In this document: piece by piece, positions 41,895 to 52,217 of the stretch
Numbering within the stretch: the stretch's first letter is position 1
Layout: every line of letters starts with the position of its first letter
Origin: Methanococcus voltae
GTDB taxonomy: Archaea > AGJL01 > Methanococci > Methanococcales > Methanococcaceae
Assembly (NCBI RefSeq): GCF_017875395.1
Contig: NZ_JAGGMO010000001.1
Span: 124,001-188,000, forward strand
Length of the DNA: 64,000 bases
Reading direction: 5' to 3'
Program-made: the position numbers and the translations under genes
Notes under the pieces: model-generated
Told to the model about the DNA's origin: nothing
What the model saw: only the letters and a program-made list of their open reading frames with translations
The model's database searches: none

Positions 41895-43271
41895 TTAATT
41901 TGTCATTGATTGAATAGGTGCTGGTATTCTACCGCCTCTTGCAATGAATTCTTCGGATGAAAATTCACTTACTGGCATGATTGGAGCTGTACCCAACAAT
42001 CCACCATATTCTACGTGATCTCCAACATCTTTATTTGGAACTGGTATTAATCTAACTGCGGTTGTCTTTTTGTTAACCATACCGATTGCCATTTCATCTG
42101 CAATGATTCCTGAAATTGTGGAAGCTGGTGTTTTACCAGGTACTGCAATCATGTCTAAACCTACTGAACATACACAGGTCATAGCTTCTAATTTTTCAAT
42201 TTTAAGAGCTCCGACTTCTGCTGCTTCAATCATACCTGCATCTTCACTTACTGGGATAAATGCACCACTTAAACCACCCACGTTTCTTGATGCCATAGCT
42301 CCACCTTTTTTAACAGCGTCGTTTAATAAAGCAAGTGCTGCTGTTGTACCGTGTGTACCACATCTTTCTAAACCCATAGCTTCCAAGATGTTTGCGATAC
42401 TGTCTCCGATTGCAGGTGTTGGAGCTAATGATAAGTCAACGATACCAAATTCAACATCTAAGTTTTTAGCAACTTCTCCACCAATCAATTCACCCATTCT
42501 TGTGATTTTGAATGCAGTCTTTTTGATTTGGTCACTTACAACATCTATTTTTTCTCCAGGTAATTTTTCGAGTACTGCTCTAACTACACCCGGACCTGAA
42601 ACTCCCACGTTTATAACTGAGTCTCCTTCTCCAACACCGTGGAAAGCTCCTGCCATGAATGGGTTGTCTTCTGGTGCATTACAAAATACAACAATTTTAG
42701 CACAACCAATTGCATCTTTTGTTATTAATGAGGTTTCTTTTATGATTTCCCCCATTTTTTTAACTGCGTACATGTTTATACCAGCTTTTGTGGTAGCAAC
42801 GTTTATTGATGAGCATACTCTGTCTGTTTTTGTCATCAATTTAGGTATTGATTGAATTAATCGTTTTTCTTCAGGAGTTGCTTTCTTTTGAACTAATGCT
42901 GAGTAACCACCAATAAAATCTACACCAACATCCTTTGCGATTTTATCGAGTGTAACGCCTACTTCCACACATGCGTCAATAGCTTCTTCCTTGTTTAATC
43001 CTTTTAAGGTTGGCCCCATTATTAAACCGATAGGGGTTACTGATATCCTTTTGTTTACGATTGGAATTCCGTATTTATTAGCCACAGCGTCTGCTGTTTC
43101 TACAAGATTTCCACCCAATCCAGTTACTTTTTGGTAGATGTTATCTGTTAATAGGTCCAAATCTTTGTCCACACAATCCTTTAAGTTAACTCCTAAGGTG
43201 GTTGTTCTTATGTCCAAATTTTCATATTCAATCATTTTTACGGTTTCTATAATCTCATCGGCAATATACAT
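41895..43271 (-). CDS. PFL-family (UPF0210) conserved protein
   Basis: The 458-residue protein matches the UPF0210/DUF711 family by its length and by glycine-rich segments such as [87 protein letters not shown] and [20 protein letters not shown]. Crystal structures relate these to glycyl-radical-enzyme folds, but no function is established. GGTG precedes the ATG by six bases. It stands alone between convergent ncsA and dcd. Confidence 0.88.
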   Translation of the reverse strand: MYIADEIIETVKMIEYENLDIRTTTLGVNLKDCVDKDLDLLTDNIYQKVTGLGGNLVETADAVANKYGIPIVNKRISVTPIGLIMGPTLKGLNKEEAIDACVEVGVTLDKIAKDVGVDFIGGYSALVQKKATPEEKRLIQSIPKLMTKTDRVCSSINVATTKAGINMYAVKKMGEIIKETSLITKDAIGCAKIVVFCNAPEDNPFMAGAFHGVGEGDSVINVGVSGPGVVRAVLEKLPGEKIDVVSDQIKKTAFKITRMGELIGGEVAKNLDVEFGIVDLSLAPTPAIGDSIANILEAMGLERCGTHGTTAALALLNDAVKKGGAMASRNVGGLSGAFIPVSEDAGMIEAAEVGALKIEKLEAMTCVCSVGLDMIAVPGKTPASTISGIIADEMAIGMVNKKTTAVRLIPVPNKDVGDHVEYGGLLGTAPIMPVSEFSSEEFIARGGRIPAPIQSMTN

Positions 43272-43652
43272 ATAAACACCTTTTAGTTTTTTAGTTTTAA
43301 TTTTATTTATGTGATTTTTTAAACTTTTTTTAAACTTGTTTTATTTGCATCATAAAATAATCTAGTTTGAAAATGATATTTCATACATATGTGTGTTTTA
43401 AATTTAAAGTTAATGTTTTTTAGAAATAATTTGTATATAATTTTATGGGTAATATTAAAACAATTTAACTTATCGATTAATGTATAAGGGCTAGATTAGG
43501 GTCCTAATAAATTAAAGAATTTAAAAAAATAAAATAATAAAAAATAAAATAATAAAAAATAAAGTAGAATATGATAAAAGATAAAAAATAAAATAATAAA
43601 CAAAATAAAATGTTAGCACATGCAATTATAAATTATACTTTGAATATTTGAA
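43272..43652. other. Gap between the PFL-family gene and dcd
   Basis: About 380 bp, AT-rich. A 14-bp near-palindrome ATTAGG-GT-CCTAAT lies at 43495-43508, and AATTATATAC on the minus strand near 43442-43430 could be the TATA box of the PFL-family gene. The stretch 43510-43610 is A-rich simple sequence, read as T-rich downstream of dcd. Confidence 0.35.
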
Positions 43653-44258
43653 TTATTCAAAGTCTTTTTTAATTAATGAGTGCATTACTGAATTTTGCCC
43701 TGCATATTTCGAACAGTCTCTTTCTGAATAACCAACTTTTGAAGGAGTTAAAGTTTTACTAAATATTAACTGTCCAACTCTCTGATTTTTGTACAATATT
43801 ACTGGTTTATCATAAGCTACGATTTCTAACGTTATTTTACCGTGGAAACCTGTATCGATCCAACCTGCTGTTTGATGAGACTGTAAGAATACTCTTCCAA
43901 AGCTACTTCTACCCTGATATTGTGCACATATGTTGTTTGGGAGCTTTATGTATTCATTTGTAGTGCCTAAAAGGCCACCACTAACGATTTTATCGACATT
44001 GTATTTTTCTTTAAAATACTCAATTGTAGGTTCATCAAGATGATAATTTAAAGGACATATCATTATTGAATCGTCGATACTAAACTTTATAGGTTTTAAT
44101 TCTTCCTTAATATCATAAACTGGGCTTGAATACCTTATGAATTCACTTCCCAATGTAACATCATAAGAGCATGGACCCACACATTTTTCATTAAATGGAG
44201 TTATTTCTAAATTTCCCGCATTTAGTTCATTTAATATATCAGTATCACTTAACATCAT
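43653..44258 (-). CDS. dcd: dCTP deaminase (possibly bifunctional dCTP deaminase/dUTP diphosphatase)
   Basis: The 201-residue trimeric dUTPase-fold enzyme has the CSYDVTLG motif near residues 31-38, the GRSSFGRVFLQSHQTAGWIDTGFHGKITLEI block (about 114-145) and the C-terminal YSERDCSKYAGQNSV. It deaminates dCTP to dUTP; the Methanocaldococcus homologue also hydrolyses dUTP to dUMP, so a bifunctional enzyme is likely. GGTGA precedes the first of two ATGs by five bases. Confidence 0.9.
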   Translation of the reverse strand: MMLSDTDILNELNAGNLEITPFNEKCVGPCSYDVTLGSEFIRYSSPVYDIKEELKPIKFSIDDSIMICPLNYHLDEPTIEYFKEKYNVDKIVSGGLLGTTNEYIKLPNNICAQYQGRSSFGRVFLQSHQTAGWIDTGFHGKITLEIVAYDKPVILYKNQRVGQLIFSKTLTPSKVGYSERDCSKYAGQNSVMHSLIKKDFE

Positions 44259-44434
44259 AATTTCACCAAATTCACTCGAATTTCAAAAAAAGAGATAAAA
44301 TAAGTATTATTTTTAATTGGTTGTATAATTAAATATTATCAAAATTTCTAAAATACTATTTACATAACATAGGTTAGTCAACTATATCATTGTATCGATA
44401 AATAAAAAGTTAGATAATAAATCAAATAATAAAG

Positions 44435-45070
44435 TTAATTATCATCACTGCATTCTTTATCAAAATCGTCACATTCTCCTTCTAAATCGCTCATGATAAC
44501 ATTTTTACCATTTTTACAAGGTATTACTCTTATTGTAGCATCTTCATATTCAGAATACAAATTTTTACCCATTGTTAATCTATCTAAAAATATAGCAATT
44601 GCTGCAACTTCAGAATGTGGCTGATTACCCACTGAAACGTTGTAATCCGCTAATTCGTAAGCCTCACGAGGCACCTTTTCAGCACCGATGATTACCAAGA
44701 GATTTTTAGGTTCTTTTTCTTTTTTATTTACTTTTTTATTTTCATTTGATTCATTATCTTCAGCAGGATAAACTTTTTCTATAATTTCAGGCATTATTTC
44801 ATTGATATTTTCGCCATACATTGTTAAATGTGCTACAACGCCATTATTTTTTTTAAATTCTTTTACATAAGATTTCCAAGAATCAGCTACTTTAAATTGA
44901 AAATCTCCGCCCCAGCTATCTGTTATTCTATCTACACTTTCATTTACGTGTTTATCGCTACTTGTAAATATTATGTTACTTGCACCTAATGCTCTTGACG
45001 TAAGTGCCACGTGTGTGGAAATTCTCTTATCTCGTTCGCCCCTATGCCCTAATCTCATTACTTCTATCAT
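44435..45070 (-). CDS. tRNA (cytidine-56-2'-O)-methyltransferase, aTrm56
   Basis: The protein matches the archaeal SPOUT-class aTrm56: EVMRLGHRGERDKRISTHVALTSRALGA at the start, HLTMYGENI in the middle and the SAM-binding knot region LLVIIGAEKVPREAYELADYNVSVGNQPHSEVAAIAIFLDRL. It methylates C56 in the T-loop of tRNAs. GGTGA lies before the ATG at 45070, so 211 residues is preferred to the longer frame starting at 45115. A Lys/Asn/Glu-rich insertion of about 20 residues precedes the knot, and the C-terminus is an acidic tail. Confidence 0.9.
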   Translation of the reverse strand: MIEVMRLGHRGERDKRISTHVALTSRALGASNIIFTSSDKHVNESVDRITDSWGGDFQFKVADSWKSYVKEFKKNNGVVAHLTMYGENINEIMPEIIEKVYPAEDNESNENKKVNKKEKEPKNLLVIIGAEKVPREAYELADYNVSVGNQPHSEVAAIAIFLDRLTMGKNLYSEYEDATIRVIPCKNGKNVIMSDLEGECDDFDKECSDDN

Positions 45071-45299
45071 AAAATCACCAATACATACGATTTTGTGTTT
45101 CGTCCTTTCGATCAAATTTTATCAAAAATAAAAATATAATAATCTCTTAATGTAATTTGACATTATAATTTATATAAATAACGAATTATACATAAAATTA
45201 ATTTCAAGAATCAGGAATAAACTTCAAAAAACTAAAAAAGGAAAAAAGAATTATTTATTTATTAATTTTTTATTTTATTGTATTTTATTAGTATACTAT

Positions 45300-45327
45300 T
45301 ATAATATTATATTAATATAATATTATA
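45300..45327. repeat. 28-bp perfect A/T palindrome after aglB
   Basis: The sequence is a perfect inverted repeat composed only of A and T, ending two bases before the aglB stop codon. Transcribed, it would fold into a weak hairpin at the 3' end of aglB mRNA. It may act in termination or mRNA stability. Confidence 0.6.
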
Positions 45328-45329
45328 TA

Positions 45330-48083
45330 TTATTTTGAGTAATTACCGTAATCTACGCTAAATACTTTAAATCCAGGCTGCACTCCATTTGCAGTTGGGT
45401 CTAATGACTCTTTTTCAAGTTTTATTGTCTCTAAACCTTCACCATCGAAGAAGTGTAATTTTGAATATACGCTGTCTTCTAAGTTTGCAGTAGCCACCCA
45501 TGAGTTTGATGAGTAAACTGGATTATTTACGTTATCCGTACCAATGATTAAATTCTTATCAACTTTTATTAATATACTTAGTTGACCATTAGGGTCTGCT
45601 AAGGAATTGTACATTTTAGATTCGCCATTTTCTTTAACCATCAATTTAACTTTGTGCATATTTAATTGTTGGGTTTTAACTTGTCCATCACTTGTTACTG
45701 CCATCATAGCACCGGTTAAAGTTTCATTTCTAACTTCAATCAAGGTGTAAATGTTGTATTCAGCGGTTTGTTGGATTAATGACCTAATAATTAATGTATC
45801 GTTGATATTTGTTGCATATGTTTGCAATCCTTCGAAAGAACCTGCTTCTCTCTCACTTCTTGAGGTACTTGCAGGTAAACTGAAATCCCAGTTACCGAAA
45901 TAACTCCATACTGAAGCTATCGAGGTCATTCTATTGTATGTAATTAAATAATCTGGATTTGTAACTTTTGGGTGAGTTGCATCTAAAATTTCAGACACTT
46001 CTGAATCCGTGAATTTATAGGAACTATTTTTCAAAGCTTTTTCGGCATCTGATTTTGTCAACGGTAAGATTTCATTTAAAACGTCTACCGTATTTTTAAT
46101 AGAACCTGTCTTTTTAATTAGTACGCTATCGGTACTATATGCTTTATCGCCAGAAGAAGCCAACATTCTAAATATACCATTCGCAAGGCTCTCATTGGAG
46201 GTTGAAAATGCTCTACCTACCCAGTAAGCTCTTGGAGTGTTTTGGCTACTTCCATCGAAAGTTACCATTCTGTCAGTTTTCCATGTATAGATGTGACCAT
46301 TATCCCACCAACAGGTTACAACTGAATTATTTGGCGTTTGTGTATTTATCCATTCTAAACTTTCGCCCCAACCGTCGTTATATGTTGGTACGCTGTAGAA
46401 TGGAACTATTGTAGCTATTGTAGGTGTAATCAATCCAATTGCTAATAATATCATAAATATTTTATTCATTACTAACTTTCTATTGGATTCTGCGATTAAT
46501 TCTGCCACCTTATAGATTATTAATATTGCTAATGATGTAAGCATAATTCCTTCTGCGATAGGTACGTAATTTGAAGGGAATAACATCCTAACTAAATCTG
46601 TACTATCTGCACGATATACTGTAAATAAAGCATACAATACAATTATAGCAATTGTTGGGTATGCAACATATTCATATTTTTTATCGAGATTATTTTTAAT
46701 AAATTGTTCAATGAATCCGACAAATATACCTACACCGATTGATAATGGAGGCACCATTAATGCTACGAACCTTACACCTTTTGATGCTGCCAAGAATGTA
46801 ACAGCAAACCATATGATGAGTAGTAAAGCATATTTTATATCTATTTTATCAGCTAATCCATTTGAGATTTGTTTTACAGGCGTTAATACTTTCCTAAACA
46901 ATGATAAGAAAATACCGATTAAACCTATTGCAAATAAGTGAATGCTTCCTAATGATGAGCTTATTATTTCATCGAATGATGAGGTGTCTAACTCAGAAAC
47001 TGTGGTCAAAACGTTAGGCCAACCAGTTTGTGAAGAAACTTCATCTAATCCAATATAGGTCAACGGAGCTTTTAAAACATTAACCATAGTGTCTATACCA
47101 TATGTCGCTGTTATCAATATTGCTCCACCGATAATAAATAAACCAGAAATTTTTAAAATATTTAACATTTCCAATTTTTCAGATTCAATTTTATCTTTAT
47201 GATTATTATTTTTAGATTTGGTATATTTTGCAGTATTATTGTATTTAATTCCCTTGTAAATTGCATATAATGCTAAGAATGCAATTACGATGTAGTATCC
47301 ATACCACCAAGCTGCCCACATGAATGGATATAAGGCAAGCATCAATGTGGCTAACAAAGTGTATATTAAAGATTTATAGTTTTTCTCTTTTGAATAGTGT
47401 ATTGCTTCAATAATAAACCATACAATGAATAATAAAGGTAATATCTCCAATATCGGGGTATCGGAAAATCCTGCCACTGTTTTTACAAATATTGAAGGCG
47501 ATAATGAAGCCAGAATTGCTGCAACAGCTCCCCCTATGTCACTTGATGTTATTCTTCTTACAGTGAAGAAGATAGGCATAATCAAGAACATGCTCAATAT
47601 TGCAGGAATCCAGAATGCTGCATTCATTAAAGTAACCGTAGGATCCATAGCGTGCCATACTTGATAAACCCAAACTGTTACGACAGTAAGTAAGTTAAAA
47701 GTTGCCCTGGCACCCGTGGGTCCATATTTATAGGAATCCCATGGGACTTGTTGCCCATCTATATTTTTTAAAGTATCTCCCGCATGTCCATTTTCGAGAT
47801 AATTTTCAGACATTCTTAAGTAATAATAAGGGTCCAATGCTGTTAAATACATTCTACCGTTATCGTCTGAAAAAACATCTAAATATTGTTCGTTTGTCGT
47901 AAAACCCATGTCTGCAGTTTGTGCTCTCATTTGAAAGCTTAAAAATGCTAAAAATATAATAATTAATATTGTTTTTGCACATTTTACTTTTTTATCTTCA
48001 AAATTAAAATTAAATTTCGAATTTTTAGAGCTTTGATTATTTGCAGAATCGGAATTTTTGACTTTTTCGTTGTTTTCAGTCAT
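45330..48083 (-). CDS. aglB: Oligosaccharyltransferase AglB (STT3 family)
   Basis: The 917-residue membrane protein transfers the lipid-linked glycan to Asn in N-X-S/T sequons of S-layer and archaellin proteins. A first helix (about residues 37-52) is followed by the external loop with MGFT...LDPYYYLRMSENY, more than ten further helices, and a C-terminal soluble domain with the catalytic signature WWDNG at residues 592-596 (WWDxG family motif). The predicted DK/MI-type region lies further on. GAGGG precedes the ATG. The divergent neighbour encodes the GlcNAc-1-P transferase that starts glycan assembly. Confidence 0.95.
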   Translation of the reverse strand: MTENNEKVKNSDSANNQSSKNSKFNFNFEDKKVKCAKTILIIIFLAFLSFQMRAQTADMGFTTNEQYLDVFSDDNGRMYLTALDPYYYLRMSENYLENGHAGDTLKNIDGQQVPWDSYKYGPTGARATFNLLTVVTVWVYQVWHAMDPTVTLMNAAFWIPAILSMFLIMPIFFTVRRITSSDIGGAVAAILASLSPSIFVKTVAGFSDTPILEILPLLFIVWFIIEAIHYSKEKNYKSLIYTLLATLMLALYPFMWAAWWYGYYIVIAFLALYAIYKGIKYNNTAKYTKSKNNNHKDKIESEKLEMLNILKISGLFIIGGAILITATYGIDTMVNVLKAPLTYIGLDEVSSQTGWPNVLTTVSELDTSSFDEIISSSLGSIHLFAIGLIGIFLSLFRKVLTPVKQISNGLADKIDIKYALLLIIWFAVTFLAASKGVRFVALMVPPLSIGVGIFVGFIEQFIKNNLDKKYEYVAYPTIAIIVLYALFTVYRADSTDLVRMLFPSNYVPIAEGIMLTSLAILIIYKVAELIAESNRKLVMNKIFMILLAIGLITPTIATIVPFYSVPTYNDGWGESLEWINTQTPNNSVVTCWWDNGHIYTWKTDRMVTFDGSSQNTPRAYWVGRAFSTSNESLANGIFRMLASSGDKAYSTDSVLIKKTGSIKNTVDVLNEILPLTKSDAEKALKNSSYKFTDSEVSEILDATHPKVTNPDYLITYNRMTSIASVWSYFGNWDFSLPASTSRSEREAGSFEGLQTYATNINDTLIIRSLIQQTAEYNIYTLIEVRNETLTGAMMAVTSDGQVKTQQLNMHKVKLMVKENGESKMYNSLADPNGQLSILIKVDKNLIIGTDNVNNPVYSSNSWVATANLEDSVYSKLHFFDGEGLETIKLEKESLDPTANGVQPGFKVFSVDYGNYSK

Positions 48084-48578
48084 TTTATTCCCTCTGTAAA
48101 GATATTTAGGAATATTTTTGATATCTATAAAGTATATAATTTTAATTTAATAATTTATTGTATATTTTGTAATTTTGCAATATGAATTAATGTATGAATT
48201 AATGTATGAATTGATAATTCTGTAAGATTATGTATTAAGCAGATAAAATATAACAATTTAAATTAATAATTAAATATACTGTGTTAGATAAATTTAATTA
48301 TTATTTAGATATTTATCTACATTTAATATATAATTTATTGAAATAATATAAAACTAATATATGTATAGACATCAAATTGTAAATTAGTATTTACTTTTTG
48401 GATTTGATTAATTAAGTTAATGAATCATTAGTATTTTATTTATTGAAATATACATATCTATTCATTTAATAGCTATCTATATATAATTTATGAATTAATT
48501 CCTATTGTTAGTATATTTCTCAATATAATAAGGATTATAATAGAATAACATTAAAATATAGCTAAAAGCGGTGAATTT
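48084..48578. other. Divergent promoter region between aglB and aglH
   Basis: About 495 bp of AT-rich DNA. It has a 12-bp direct repeat TATGAATTAATG in about three copies (near 48180-48212) and a perfect 14-bp palindrome TAGATA-TT-TATCTA at 48306-48319. Either could serve co-regulation of the two glycosylation genes. No ORF is supportable. Confidence 0.4.
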
Positions 48579-49511
48579 ATGGTTTACAATAGTATGATTT
48601 TAGGAATAAACACGGTTTTCTCAAGGGGATATAGTATAATAATACTATTAGGTTTTTTTACAAGTGTTATTTTAACCAAATTTATGATTAACAAGATGAT
48701 AGATTGTAAATTTGGAACTGATTTGCATAAAAAAGAAAAATTAAAAGTTGCTGAAATGGGTGGTTTGGCAATATTATTAACGTTATCAATTTTTTTACCA
48801 TTTATAGAAGCTAATCTATTGGTGCCTGTATTAATAGCAGGTGTTTTGGGTATTATAGACGATATTGCGAAATTATCGCCTAAAGAAAAGCTCTTAATTC
48901 TCGCACTTTCTGCAATACCTACAGGATTGTTACTTGGTTTGAGCCCTATTTATATTGTTTTGTTAATGTTTGGGATTTCAATATGCTCTAACTTCACAAA
49001 TATGCTTGCAGGATTTAATGGTCTTGAAATAGGCACTGGAACACTTGCATCCCTATTTTTAGCATTGATAATGCTACAGAATGGAGATATTATAGGTTTT
49101 AATAGTCTAATGCTATTTTTTGCGGCATATTTGGGTTTTTTGATATACAATAAATACCCCGCAAAAGTATTTCCCGGGGACACTGGAACACTACCAATTG
49201 GTGCGTTTTTAGCAACTCTGGCAGTTTGGAAAGGTGCTGTATTACCACTTATTATCATTATGATACCTTACATCATAGATGCGAGTTTAAAATACTATAG
49301 TGCAGGAGTAACAAAACGGGAAGAACACAAACCAACACAATTGGGTGAAGATGGTAAGCTATATGTGGCAGGAGGCTACTTGTCATTACCTAGATTAATA
49401 CTTATGAAAAAACCGATGCGAGAATATAATATCGTCTTTGTTATTTGGGCGTTAGAAATTCTATGTGGAATTACTGCTTTATTTGTAAATTCTACAGTTA
49501 AAATAATTTAA
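48579..49511 (+). CDS. aglH: UDP-GlcNAc:lipid-phosphate GlcNAc-1-phosphate transferase
   Basis: The 310-residue polytopic protein belongs to the GPT/MraY/WecA family: KVAEMGGLAI, the catalytic-site GIIDDIAKLSPKEK (about residues 88-101), NFTNMLAGFNGLEIG, FPGDTGTLPIGA and the cytoplasmic loop with EEHKPTQLGEDGK. It loads GlcNAc-1-P on the dolichyl phosphate carrier. In M. voltae the homologue AglH was reported next to aglB, which fits this arrangement. GGTGA precedes the ATG. It is convergent with secY. Confidence 0.9.
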   Translation: MVYNSMILGINTVFSRGYSIIILLGFFTSVILTKFMINKMIDCKFGTDLHKKEKLKVAEMGGLAILLTLSIFLPFIEANLLVPVLIAGVLGIIDDIAKLSPKEKLLILALSAIPTGLLLGLSPIYIVLLMFGISICSNFTNMLAGFNGLEIGTGTLASLFLALIMLQNGDIIGFNSLMLFFAAYLGFLIYNKYPAKVFPGDTGTLPIGAFLATLAVWKGAVLPLIIIMIPYIIDASLKYYSAGVTKREEHKPTQLGEDGKLYVAGGYLSLPRLILMKKPMREYNIVFVIWALEILCGITALFVNSTVKII

Positions 49512-49711
49512 AAAACTAAAAAACTAAATTAATATTATTTTAATATTATTTTATCCATTATTTTTAAAATATTGTTATCAAAAATAACTAACTTTATTAA
49601 TTTTGTTAAATCTTTTAAAATAATAATGTAATAATAATGTAATATAATAATATAATAAAACCTTTAAATTCTTTAAAAACATTAAAATTGTATTTAACAG
49701 CTTTAAAAAAC

Positions 49712-49790
49712 TTATTTTTAAAAAAAAACCTGAAAAAAATAAAAAAATTTAAAATTGGGAACATTAGGGGTATCAAATTATTATTTGATA
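49712..49790. terminator. Terminator region between aglH and secY
   Basis: On the minus strand, two long T-tracts flanking CAGG (plus-strand A-runs around 49716-49750) lie after secY and look like a strong oligo-T terminator. An 8-bp stem hairpin TATCAAAT-TATT-ATTTGATA at 49771-49790 precedes it in the direction of secY transcription. Confidence 0.5.
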
Positions 49791-49856
49791 ATAATTTATT
49801 ACTCTTATAATATATAAATATTAGGATTTAAGATTAAGAGTTATGTTTACTTTTGT

Positions 49857-51185
49857 TTACTTTTTAACTATCTTAGATAACATAGGGTGTAAATCTGATA
49901 GCTGTTCTTGAACCAATTGCTCGTAGAATCTGTAAACGATTGATACTGTAAGTAATACCCCAGTACCGCCACCTAATGCACCAGTAAAGTCTGCAAGTGC
50001 TGCAAGGAGACCTACAAATGCTGAACCCATAACCGTGATTGGTTTGATGTATCTTTTTAATCTGTTTTCAATGGATTTATTACTTTTCCTGAATCCTTTG
50101 ATTGCCATATTCAAACCGCCAAGTCTCTGTGCCATTGATTTAGCATCGAGTCCGGAAGTCTCAACCCAGAACAAACCAAATAATACACAAAATCCTATCA
50201 AGAACAATGTATAAAGTATTGCATGAATAGGGTCAGCGATTACATTTGATAATCCATATGGTGTTGAGAAGTAGTATGCAATACCATCTATTGCCCTACC
50301 ATTTGAATAAGTACCCAATAAAGGGAATCCTATTTTATAAAGTACTAAACCCCAGAGTTGGAAGTTTGCAAATAAAGCTGCTGCAAGGATAACAGGCAAG
50401 TTTGAAACATAGATAAACTTAATTGGGTATTTACCTACTGCACCTTTAACTCTACCGTGAGCTAATGGTATTTCAACCCTAATACTTTCAGCATAAACTA
50501 CAACGAAGAATACTGCTATTGTAGCTAATATTGGCAATATGTACTCTAAAGCTGGTCCCATACTTCCTGAAACTAATGCGCTGAAAAATTTCCATAAATA
50601 ACCTTGTGGACCTAAAGCACCCACAAATATTGTTTGGGAAACCCCTGCTGCAATGAATAATCCGATACCGGAACCTATACCGTATCTTGAAACAATTTCA
50701 TCCAAGTAGATAAGTAATATAGCACCAATTGCTAACTGCAATATTAAAGCCAATGACATCATTGGCGTAAGTGCTCCAAAAGCTCCTGCTAATACGAACA
50801 TTCCAGCTTCTAAGAAACATAAGAATATACCAAATGCTTTTTGGAGACCTTGGAATAATGCTCTGTTATCAGGCTTTGACATATCTAGCTTAACCAATTC
50901 AGAACCTATTAACAACTGCATTATGATACCTGCGGTAACGATAGGACCGATACCTAATGTGATAAGAGTACCCATTTTTGATGCTGTAACAGTTTGCCAA
51001 AAGTCGAACAGCGCTGGAATTTCCGAACCGCCGGTATAAACGTCTATTGTACCCAATATGAAATATAATAGAAGTACAATTCCTGTCCAATAGAGCTTAC
51101 CTTTAAATGATATTTCCCTGTCAGGTCTCTTAACTTCCGGTATATATTCTAAAACGGGTCTTATTTTTTGAAGAAATGTTTCCAA
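49857..51185 (-). CDS. secY: Protein translocase subunit SecY
   Basis: The roughly 442-residue, ten-helix channel protein of the Sec translocon shows archaeal SecY motifs: IPEVKRPDREISFKGKLYWTGIVLLLYF, KMGTLITLGIGPIVTAGIIMQLLIGS (plug and lateral-gate region), RYGIGSGIGLFIAAGVSQ and FWVETSGLDAKSMAQRL. GGTGA at about 51190-51194 places the start at the TTG 51185, not at the TTG overlapping it upstream. Classic last gene of the ribosomal block, but separated from rpl15 by an unusual 548-bp gap. Confidence 0.95.
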   Translation of the reverse strand: METFLQKIRPVLEYIPEVKRPDREISFKGKLYWTGIVLLLYFILGTIDVYTGGSEIPALFDFWQTVTASKMGTLITLGIGPIVTAGIIMQLLIGSELVKLDMSKPDNRALFQGLQKAFGIFLCFLEAGMFVLAGAFGALTPMMSLALILQLAIGAILLIYLDEIVSRYGIGSGIGLFIAAGVSQTIFVGALGPQGYLWKFFSALVSGSMGPALEYILPILATIAVFFVVVYAESIRVEIPLAHGRVKGAVGKYPIKFIYVSNLPVILAAALFANFQLWGLVLYKIGFPLLGTYSNGRAIDGIAYYFSTPYGLSNVIADPIHAILYTLFLIGFCVLFGLFWVETSGLDAKSMAQRLGGLNMAIKGFRKSNKSIENRLKRYIKPITVMGSAFVGLLAALADFTGALGGGTGVLLTVSIVYRFYEQLVQEQLSDLHPMLSKIVKK

Positions 51186-51733
51186 AATATCACCCAAATA
51201 TTACATATATTGTAACCATTTAATGAGAAAATTATATTACAATACAGGTTTTATTTACGATTTTAATAATAAATTATGTATTCATAGATTAATAGTTTAT
51301 AATCTATGGATTTAGTTGTATAATCTCCTAATTACATCAACATACATTTACATAGTATATTAATATAACGATTTAAATCGAAGTTAATATTAAATTATAC
51401 ACTGTCAAATCTGACAATTTTCATCTAATTTAGATAACCTAATTACTATAAACATTATAAACAAAAATACTAGATTTAACCATTCTAAAAGAGTATACAC
51501 CTAATTTAATACCATTGATATATTTATTTTTTATTAAATTAAATGATTCAAATACACAAATTCCATAAAACACTTTTTTAGCAATATTCTTAAAAAAAAG
51601 CTTTTTTTCATAGATTTTTGTATAGTATTCACTATCATAAAAAATAAAAGCCAAAAGAAGAATTATTTGAATGCTAATTCTAATTTTATTGTTATTACTC
51701 TTAAAATTTTTAAGAATAAGACCTTTTTCAGAA
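51186..51733 (-). promoter_or_regulatory. rpl15-secY gap with a cluster of inverted repeats
   Basis: Four inverted repeats lie within about 155 bp: CATAGATTA/TAATCTATG (9-bp stem, 8-nt loop, 51283-51308), CGATTTAAATCG (51369-51380), TGTCA/TGACA (51403-51416) and ATCTAA-T-TTAGAT (51423-51435). Read on the minus strand they would be in the secY leader. A frame at 51439-51744 (101 codons, TTG start, hydrophobic and Lys-rich) overlaps rpl15 by 11 bp but looks like chance AT-rich sequence. Confidence 0.45.
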
Positions 51734-52165
51734 TTATAATTCAACAGCTTCTCCCCCTGCTGCTTCTAATTTTGCAACTGCGTTTTCTGAAAACTCTGTT
51801 GCTGAAACTGCCATAGCTAATGATATTCTACCTTTACCGAGTATTTTATCAATACCTAAAGCTGCCGCATCTACAACGATTTTGTCACCGTCTTTTTGGA
51901 ATGCGTCAATGTTGCTTAAAACATATTCTTGGAGTTCTCCAACGTTAATTGTTTTTAAGTCTTTTATGAGGCTTGCGTGTCTTACAAATCCACTTCTTCC
52001 GAAGTAGTCAGGGTTGAATTTACAGATGCTTAACCATTTATGTTTTTGAACACCTGCGTTACCTCTACCCCCTCTGTGACCTGCACCTCTGTGCTTTTTA
52101 GCTTCTCCATAACCGCAAGTTCTGGAGCCTCTTAATTTAGTGATTTTTTTACTTTTTCTAATCAT
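51734..52165 (-). CDS. rpl15: 50S ribosomal protein L15 (uL15)
   Basis: The 143-residue protein has the archaeal L15 pattern: RKSKKITKLRGSRTCGYGEAKKHRGAGHRGGRGNAG, then KFNPDYFGRSGF and the C-terminal ISLAMAVSATEFSENAVAKLEAAGGEAVEL. GGTGG five bases before the ATG at 52165 favours this start over the GTG at 52174. It follows rpl30 by 52 bp in the spc-like order. Confidence 0.94.
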   Translation of the reverse strand: MIRKSKKITKLRGSRTCGYGEAKKHRGAGHRGGRGNAGVQKHKWLSICKFNPDYFGRSGFVRHASLIKDLKTINVGELQEYVLSNIDAFQKDGDKIVVDAAALGIDKILGKGRISLAMAVSATEFSENAVAKLEAAGGEAVEL

Positions 52166-52217
52166 TAAGACCACCTTAAATTACAAATCTAACTATTATA
52201 ACTTAACAAAAAGTTAA

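Noticed and set aside
42070-42855. 261-codon plus-strand frame
   Set aside because: Fully antisense to the conserved PFL-family gene, no ribosome-binding site, Ser/Pro/Thr-rich shadow composition.
51439-51744. 101-codon minus-strand frame between rpl15 and secY
   Set aside because: TTG start inside the rpl15 coding sequence, no suitable ribosome-binding site, and Lys/Ile/Phe-rich content expected by chance from AT-rich DNA containing inverted repeats.
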